From positions 1-11,499 of the forward strand of contig CAMNMO010000057.1 of assembly GCA_946544695.1 (NCBI GenBank): 11,499 bases of DNA. The letters run 5' to 3'. The DNA comes from an uncultured Ruminococcus sp. Its GTDB lineage: Bacteria > Bacillota > Clostridia > Oscillospirales > Ruminococcaceae. Both the position numbers and the translations under genes were made by a program. This document shows, one piece after another, positions 6,875 to 11,499 of the stretch; position 1 is the first letter of the stretch; each line of letters starts with the position of its first letter. Below the pieces are notes generated by a model. The model did no database searches. It was not told the origin of the DNA and saw only the letters and a list, made by a program, of their open reading frames with translations.

Positions 6875-8202
6875 GAAGGATAAGACTGCTTATTGATCAA
6901 CTGCTTATACTTGCACTTTGCAGTGCACCCGCACTCTGGAAACTGGTATCATTGCCAACGGCAGTTAAGATAGGCGCTGTTGTTCTGCTGGCGGTATTTT
7001 TTCTGGTGTACCTTATCGTTGCAGGCGGCAGACAGGATAAAAACAGCAAGCTCAGCAGGATAGCAAAGGGTTCCTTTCTTATCGACGGCGCAGTGCTTTC
7101 ACTGTTCCTTCATACAGTCATAGTGGTGCTGTTAATTATTTTCAGCAGTCTCGATCCATGGCGTCAGGTCGCAAATGCGGTGGCAGGATATGCTATGATC
7201 GCTTTTTCCGCTTTTGCGGGCATAGTAAGGCTGCTAATATCATCAAGGCAGGTAAAGATAGTAAAGTATATCGCACTTTTCTTTACATGGTATATCCCTG
7301 TGATAAATCTGATCGTCCTGCGGCTCATATCCCGTGATGCAAAGAAAGAATTCCGCTTTGAACAGGCAAAGCAGGAACTTGACGACATGCGTAAGGAGAA
7401 TGAGGTCTGCAAGACAAAATACCCCATATTGATGGTCCACGGCATATTTTTCCGTGACTGGCAGAAGTTCAACTACTGGGGCAGGGTGCCCAAAGAACTT
7501 GTACGCAACGGTGCTGAGGTCTATTACGGCAATCAGCAGTCAGCAAACCTTATAGCGATCAGCGCAGGTGAACTGCGTGACAGGATAGAACAGGTCATCA
7601 AGGAGACAGGTGCGCCGAAGCTCAATATAATTGCGCATTCAAAAGGAGGGCTTGACTCACGCTATGCCATTTCAAAGCTTGGCATGGATAAGTATGTGGC
7701 AAGCCTTGTGACCATAAATACGCCGCATTATGGCTGCAACTTTGTTGACAGCATACTTGCAAAAGTCCCTGACAGCCTGCTGCAATTCGTGGCAAAGCGT
7801 TATAATAAGCTGTTTACCGTGCTTGGCGATACTGCGCCGAACTTTGAACTTGGTCTGAGAGAACTGACGCACTCAAACTGCGCTAAGCTTGACAGCGAGC
7901 TGCCTGATAAGCAGGGCGTCTACTATTTGTCTGTAATGTCTGTGATGAAGAACGTGTTTTCCGCAGGATTTCCCCTTAATCTCGGATATATGCTCAACCG
8001 TAAGGACGGCACCGGCAATGACGGACTTGTTGTCAAGGAATCAGCACTGAGGGGCAGCAACACCTACATGATCACGAAATCAGGCAACCGAGGGCTTTCC
8101 CACGGTGATATGATAGACTTGTTCCGTGAGAATATCGACGGCTTTGACGTCAGGGAGTTCTACGTGGGAATAGTCAAGAATTTAAAGGAAAGAGGATTGT
8201 AA
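6871..8202 (+). CDS. Membrane-anchored lipase-like alpha/beta hydrolase
   Basis: 443 residues. The first 155 are strongly hydrophobic, with about five predicted membrane spans (roughly 8-26, 33-51, 72-92, 101-122, 132-152). A charged linker leads to an alpha/beta-hydrolase domain. Catalytic elements: PILMVHG (185-191) for the oxyanion region, the nucleophile elbow AHSKGG with S257 (Ala in place of the first Gly of GxSxG), GNDGLV with D384 as probable acid, and LSHGDM with H411 as probable base. INTPHYG (282-288) also resembles true lipases. It probably hydrolyses a lipid or acyl ester at the membrane, but the substrate is not evident. The ATGA overlap with the helicase loader means co-translation with replication genes, which is functionally unexplained. 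The small gene downstream starts 1 base after the stop. Confidence 0.85.
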   Translation: MRRIRLLIDQLLILALCSAPALWKLVSLPTAVKIGAVVLLAVFFLVYLIVAGGRQDKNSKLSRIAKGSFLIDGAVLSLFLHTVIVVLLIIFSSLDPWRQVANAVAGYAMIAFSAFAGIVRLLISSRQVKIVKYIALFFTWYIPVINLIVLRLISRDAKKEFRFEQAKQELDDMRKENEVCKTKYPILMVHGIFFRDWQKFNYWGRVPKELVRNGAEVYYGNQQSANLIAISAGELRDRIEQVIKETGAPKLNIIAHSKGGLDSRYAISKLGMDKYVASLVTINTPHYGCNFVDSILAKVPDSLLQFVAKRYNKLFTVLGDTAPNFELGLRELTHSNCAKLDSELPDKQGVYYLSVMSVMKNVFSAGFPLNLGYMLNRKDGTGNDGLVVKESALRGSNTYMITKSGNRGLSHGDMIDLFRENIDGFDVREFYVGIVKNLKERGL

Positions 8203-8203
8203 A

Positions 8204-8446
8204 ATGAACCCAATGTCAGTTATGAAGCTGAGACCTCTGATGGAAAGATTCAGAGAGAATCACCCTGCCATACCGCAGTTTTTGCACACAGCAGCAAGCG
8301 GTCTGGAGGAGGAAGGTTTCATCGGTCTGAAGGTGACTAACGCCGCAGGTCAGAAGATCGAAGCCAATATCAAGCTCACCGCTGAAGACGTGGAGTTGTT
8401 CAATGCTCTGCGTGAACTGCTTGCGCAGGCAGGCGGTCAGATGTAA
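8204..8446 (+). CDS. Conserved-looking small protein of unknown function
   Basis: 80 residues, no signal peptide, membrane span or cysteine. The N-terminal half looks helical (MKLRPLMERFRENHPAIPQF), followed by a probable beta stretch (GLKVTNAAGQKIEANIKL) and a C-terminal helix rich in acidic and leucine residues. The layout resembles short clostridial hypothetical proteins with an HP...F motif, from memory only. AGAGG (8191-8195) sits 8 bases before ATG 8204, inside the last codons of the hydrolase, so it is clearly the final gene of the operon. A second in-frame ATG (codon 4) is less well spaced. Codon use matches the neighbours. I cannot assign a function. Confidence 0.75.
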   Translation: MNPMSVMKLRPLMERFRENHPAIPQFLHTAASGLEEEGFIGLKVTNAAGQKIEANIKLTAEDVELFNALRELLAQAGGQM

Positions 8447-8489
8447 AAAAAGCGTTCCGCATAAATATGTGCGGAACGCTTGATTTTTT
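8445..8489. terminator. Bidirectional rho-independent terminator between convergent operons
   Basis: A perfect 12-base-pair stem pairs 8450-8461 (AAGCGTTCCGCA) with 8470-8481 (TGCGGAACGCTT) across an 8-base loop. On the plus strand T6 follows at 8484-8489. On the minus strand the A7 run at 8445-8451 becomes a T tract. It thus serves both the primosome operon and mutS2. The plus-side T tract overlaps the mutS2 stop codon (8488-8490). Confidence 0.93.
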
Positions 8490-10890
8490 ATTTAAGCTCA
8501 ATGACGGTCACACCGTCTTCGCCTTCACCGTAAACACCGGGACGGAATGATTTAACTGACGGATGACGGCGCAGATGCTTTCTTACTGCGTTTTTAAGCA
8601 CTCCTGTACCTATACCGTGTATAACGGTCACCATGCTCACACCCGACATCACACAGTTGTCGATGAAGCTGTCCATCTCATGAATGCCCTCATCGCTGGC
8701 GTAACCCCTGATATCAAGCTCGGTCGAGAAACGTCTTGTCATACGGCTCTCAACGCCCTTAGTTGAAACTCCTTTGGACTTTTTCTTCTGCTGGGGCGCT
8801 TTAACAGGCTGTTTCTTTTCGACAAGTCTGAGTTTTTTGACGTCTATCTTGGTTTTCATTATACCTGCCTGAACAAAGCATACGCCCTTATCATCAGGTG
8901 GTGTAACAACAATGCCGTTGCGCTTTGTATCGGTGATGTAAACCGTGTCGCCCTTTTTGAGCGGTCTAGGCAGGACATAGTCATCATCGGGCTGCTCGGA
9001 TACAGGGTTTGCTTCCAGATAAAGCTTGTTCATCGTGGACTTCTGCTTGTGCTTTGCGTCGATGGCTTTCTGTGTAAAGCCGCTCTTTTCCTTATCTTTG
9101 CGAAGCTGGTCAAGTTCATCTACCAGCGCCTGAGATTCACGCTGAACACGGTTGACGATATCTCTTGCCTGACGTCTGGCGATCTCAAGCTCAGCTTCCT
9201 TTTCTTCATAAAGCTTCTTTCGCTGTTCTTCAAGCTCCTTTTTGAGTTTTTCTGACTCGGCTCGGTACTTCTCGGCAAGCCTGTTGTTTTCCTCAAGCTG
9301 TATTCTTGCACGCTCAAGGTCATCTATGATGTGCTCAAATCTTCTGTTGTCCTCTGATATCAGTGACTTTGCATAGCTTATTATCTCATCATCTATGCCG
9401 AGATTTCTCGAAATAGCAAATGCATTTGACTTGCCGGGTGAGCCTATTACCAGCTTGTAGGTCGGCTTCATGGTCTCAACATCAAATTCGCAGGAAGAAT
9501 TTTCCACATCCTCTGTGTCCAATGCATACATTTTTATTTCCTGATAGTGGGTCGTTGTTACGACAGTTGCACCGACCTGTCTCAGTCTTTCTATTATTGC
9601 CACTGCAAGTGCAGCACCCTCAACAGGGTCAGTGCCCGAACCTAGTTCGTCTATCAGCACAAGGCTCTCATGGTCTGCTTTTTCCAGAATGTCTCTCACA
9701 TTGCCGATATGCGATGAGAATGTTGACAGGCTTTGTTCTATCGACTGTCTGTCACCGATATCAGCCAGTATCTTTTTATATACAGATACTTTGCAGCCGT
9801 CAGATGCGGGTATCAGCAGACCGCTCATCGTCATAAGTGTAAGCAGACCTACTGTTTTCAGTGTAACAGTCTTACCGCCGGTATTAGGACCTGTGATGAC
9901 CAGCACATTGTAGTGTATGCCTGAACTGAAATTGATCGGAACGACCTTGTTTTCATCTATCAGCGGGTGACGTGCTTTGTTGAGCTCGATAACACCGTCA
10001 TCTGTTATCTCAGGCTCCACCGCCCTCATTTTTGCGCCGAGATCAGCTTTCGCAAAATACAGGTCAAGCTTTACTGCTGCATCATAGCCCGATTCTATCT
10101 GAAGCTGCATCATAGCGCATTCTTTTGAGAACTCTGTCAGTATGCGGTGTATCTCGTCCTGTTCCTTGCCTTGCAGTATGCGGATGTCGTTATTTGCCTC
10201 AACTACCGATATCGGCTCAATGAACAGTGTTGAACCCGTAGCAGATGTACCGTGCACCAGACCGTTCACATTGCCTTTGAATTCGGTCTTTACGGGCACA
10301 ACGAATCTGCCGTCACGCATCGTTACGATGGATTCCTGGAGGTATTTCTGTGTTGACGGGCTTTTTATCATCTTATCCAGTGTTTCACGTATCTTCAGTC
10401 CTGCCTTTGCTATCTTGTTCCTGATAGACCTCAATTCAGGGCTGGCATCGTCTGACAGATTTTCGCTGTCGAGTATGGCAGTCTCGAGTCTCTGCCAAAG
10501 TGACTTGTTGGGGAACAGTTGTTCAAAAAGATATAAAAGGGGAGTGTCCTTTTCCTCTGTCTGGTCGAACCAGCGTGAAAGCTCGTTTATCTGACCCAGC
10601 ACTTTCTTTATTTCCAGCAGTTCGCCAAGTGAAAGTGTACCTCCTGCTTTCGCCCTGTTAAGGCTTGCAGAAACATTGTTGATGCTGTAAAAAGCAGGTG
10701 TTCCGTATTTTATGGACATGTTCAGCGCACTGGCTGTCTTGCCCACTTCGGTTTTAACAGTATACAGGTCATCTGACGGTGTTACAGCCAGTGCAGCCTG
10801 TCTGCTGTCCTTGCTTGAACAAAGCGCTGCGAGCATTTCGAGCACTTTGTCAAGTTCAAGTGTATCCGTATTCAGGTTTTCTATATTCAT
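8488..10890 (-). CDS. mutS2: MutS2 family ATPase with Smr endonuclease domain
   Basis: 800 residues, typical for MutS2 (about 780-790). It lacks the mismatch-recognition domain of MutS. Helical clamp/lever sequence (1-300) leads to the ATPase with Walker A GPNTGGKT (334-341), ST-rich signature region (380-398), Walker B VLIDELGSGTDP (411-422) and THY (447-449). A long charged coiled coil follows (about 515-600), then a small beta-barrel (about 640-690), a Lys-rich linker (692-710) and an Smr domain (721-800) with LDIRG (725-729) and HGIGTG (758-763). MutS2 has been linked to suppression of recombination and, in B. subtilis, to rescue of collided ribosomes. ATG 10890 is preceded by GAGAGGA. 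It lies 20 bases downstream of recO in the same direction. All motifs are intact. Confidence 0.96.
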   Translation of the reverse strand: MNIENLNTDTLELDKVLEMLAALCSSKDSRQAALAVTPSDDLYTVKTEVGKTASALNMSIKYGTPAFYSINNVSASLNRAKAGGTLSLGELLEIKKVLGQINELSRWFDQTEEKDTPLLYLFEQLFPNKSLWQRLETAILDSENLSDDASPELRSIRNKIAKAGLKIRETLDKMIKSPSTQKYLQESIVTMRDGRFVVPVKTEFKGNVNGLVHGTSATGSTLFIEPISVVEANNDIRILQGKEQDEIHRILTEFSKECAMMQLQIESGYDAAVKLDLYFAKADLGAKMRAVEPEITDDGVIELNKARHPLIDENKVVPINFSSGIHYNVLVITGPNTGGKTVTLKTVGLLTLMTMSGLLIPASDGCKVSVYKKILADIGDRQSIEQSLSTFSSHIGNVRDILEKADHESLVLIDELGSGTDPVEGAALAVAIIERLRQVGATVVTTTHYQEIKMYALDTEDVENSSCEFDVETMKPTYKLVIGSPGKSNAFAISRNLGIDDEIISYAKSLISEDNRRFEHIIDDLERARIQLEENNRLAEKYRAESEKLKKELEEQRKKLYEEKEAELEIARRQARDIVNRVQRESQALVDELDQLRKDKEKSGFTQKAIDAKHKQKSTMNKLYLEANPVSEQPDDDYVLPRPLKKGDTVYITDTKRNGIVVTPPDDKGVCFVQAGIMKTKIDVKKLRLVEKKQPVKAPQQKKKSKGVSTKGVESRMTRRFSTELDIRGYASDEGIHEMDSFIDNCVMSGVSMVTVIHGIGTGVLKNAVRKHLRRHPSVKSFRPGVYGEGEDGVTVIELK

Positions 10891-10910
10891 AACTATGTAT
10901 GTTTCCTCTC

Positions 10911-11499
10911 TTATTTTATCATCTTGTAAAATTCCAGCGAACTGAATCTGTGTTTCAGGTGATACGAGATGTATCTCTCCGTGAAAATGTTCAGCCGCTT
11001 CAGATATCTTTCGCTTATCTTGAAATAAAAAAGCCTTTCGTAGTCTGTAAGTGCGATATACCTTATGATGTAAAGCATCATCGGGTCAAGCTCCGCCCTG
11101 TTGGGATTTTTGGTATCTGCGCAGCATTCGTCGCATTCCAGCCTGTCCTGTATGAAATCGAAATACATCTTCTTAGCCTCATACTTGAAGCAGTGCGCAC
11201 AGCCTATAAGTGCAGGGCGCATACCTATCTCACAAAGCAGCCTGAATTCAAAAACGCATTTGAGCAATTCGGGCTGCATCTTGTCATTGTCGAGAAAATA
11301 CAGGGTGTTCAGCGCAAGTCTCAGCACCTCTGTACAGTCCTCACCCTCTGTGCCTGAGTATATCAGCAGTTCTGAAAAATAGGCTGCCAGTGCTACCTTT
11401 GCAGTATCGAGCCTTATATTATAAAACAGCTTGACAGGCTCGCTGCTGTTGAGATAGCGGCTGACATGTCCCTTGGCCTTTTTCTTTTCTTCAAAGCAA
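10911..11499 (-). CDS. recO: DNA repair protein RecO, N-terminus outside window
   Basis: The reading frame stays open from the stop (10913-10911) to the right edge (first full codon at 11498), giving 195 visible residues. It is not limited to the shorter piece that would begin at an internal GTG (11327). The visible part starts late in the N-terminal OB-fold; about 50 residues should be missing for a family length near 245-250. The helical domain contains LRLALNTLYFLD, then the RecO zinc module: VFEFRLLCEIGMRP, CAHC and, 18 residues later, CDEC, a four-cysteine site. The C-terminus (YISYHLKHRFSSLEFYKMIK) matches the family ending. RecO mediates RecA loading with RecR and anneals single strands in recombinational repair. 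It heads the visible recO-mutS2 operon. Confidence 0.9.
   Translation of the reverse strand, partial: CFEEKKKAKGHVSRYLNSSEPVKLFYNIRLDTAKVALAAYFSELLIYSGTEGEDCTEVLRLALNTLYFLDNDKMQPELLKCVFEFRLLCEIGMRPALIGCAHCFKYEAKKMYFDFIQDRLECDECCADTKNPNRAELDPMMLYIIRYIALTDYERLFYFKISERYLKRLNIFTERYISYHLKHRFSSLEFYKMIK

Noticed and set aside
9420..9924. Overlapping plus-strand open frames inside mutS2
   Set aside because: Antisense shadows of the intact mutS2 frame, with no start signals or motifs.
8488..10890. Canonical mismatch-repair MutS
   Set aside because: No N-terminal mismatch-binding domain with the Phe-x-Glu motif; presence of coiled coil and C-terminal Smr domain define MutS2.

Overview
The window looks like chromosome from a low-to-mid GC Firmicute, most plausibly a Ruminococcus-like member of the Oscillospiraceae. 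This rests on gene content, strong AGGAGG-type ribosome binding sites, and a gene order (rlmN, PP2C phosphatase, PASTA kinase, rsgA, thiN, spoVM) that matches the Bacillus subtilis rlmN-prpC-prkC-cpgA-rpe-thiN-spoVM region apart from a missing rpe. The taxon is an inference; no 16S rRNA or other marker is present.

Layout. Bases 1-46 hold the last codons of rlmN. A tightly packed plus-strand operon follows: a PP2C-type protein phosphatase (65-802), its cognate membrane Ser/Thr kinase with three PASTA domains (838-3108), the ribosome-assembly GTPase RsgA (3112-3993) and thiamine pyrophosphokinase (3986-4615). Next comes a 26-codon micro-gene recognised as spoVM (4671-4751), with a strong ribosome binding site that overlaps an inverted repeat. 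A rho-independent terminator (4757-4789) closes this block.

A clear vegetative promoter with an extended -10 (4792-4820) starts a second plus-strand operon: a DnaD/DnaB-like primosome protein (4851-5879), a DnaI/DnaC-like helicase loader (5882-6874), a membrane-anchored lipase-like alpha/beta hydrolase (6871-8202) and an 80-residue conserved-looking protein of unknown function (8204-8446). A bidirectional terminator (8445-8489) separates it from a convergent minus-strand operon. That operon is read from the right edge: recO (5' end outside the window) followed after 20 bases by mutS2 (10890-8488).

Functional picture. The first operon combines reversible Ser/Thr phosphorylation that senses the cell wall with ribosome maturation (RsgA; RlmN also acts on 23S rRNA), thiamine diphosphate synthesis and spore-coat anchoring. 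The second joins the replication-initiation helicase loading pair to an unexplained membrane hydrolase. The third carries recombination and ribosome-rescue/DNA functions. This is mostly core housekeeping sequence. I see no mobile element, CRISPR array, tRNA, rRNA or defence island. The items most worth attention are the spoVM micro-gene and its hairpin leader, the hyperacidic segment next to the membrane in the kinase, and the membrane hydrolase plus small protein attached to the primosome genes.
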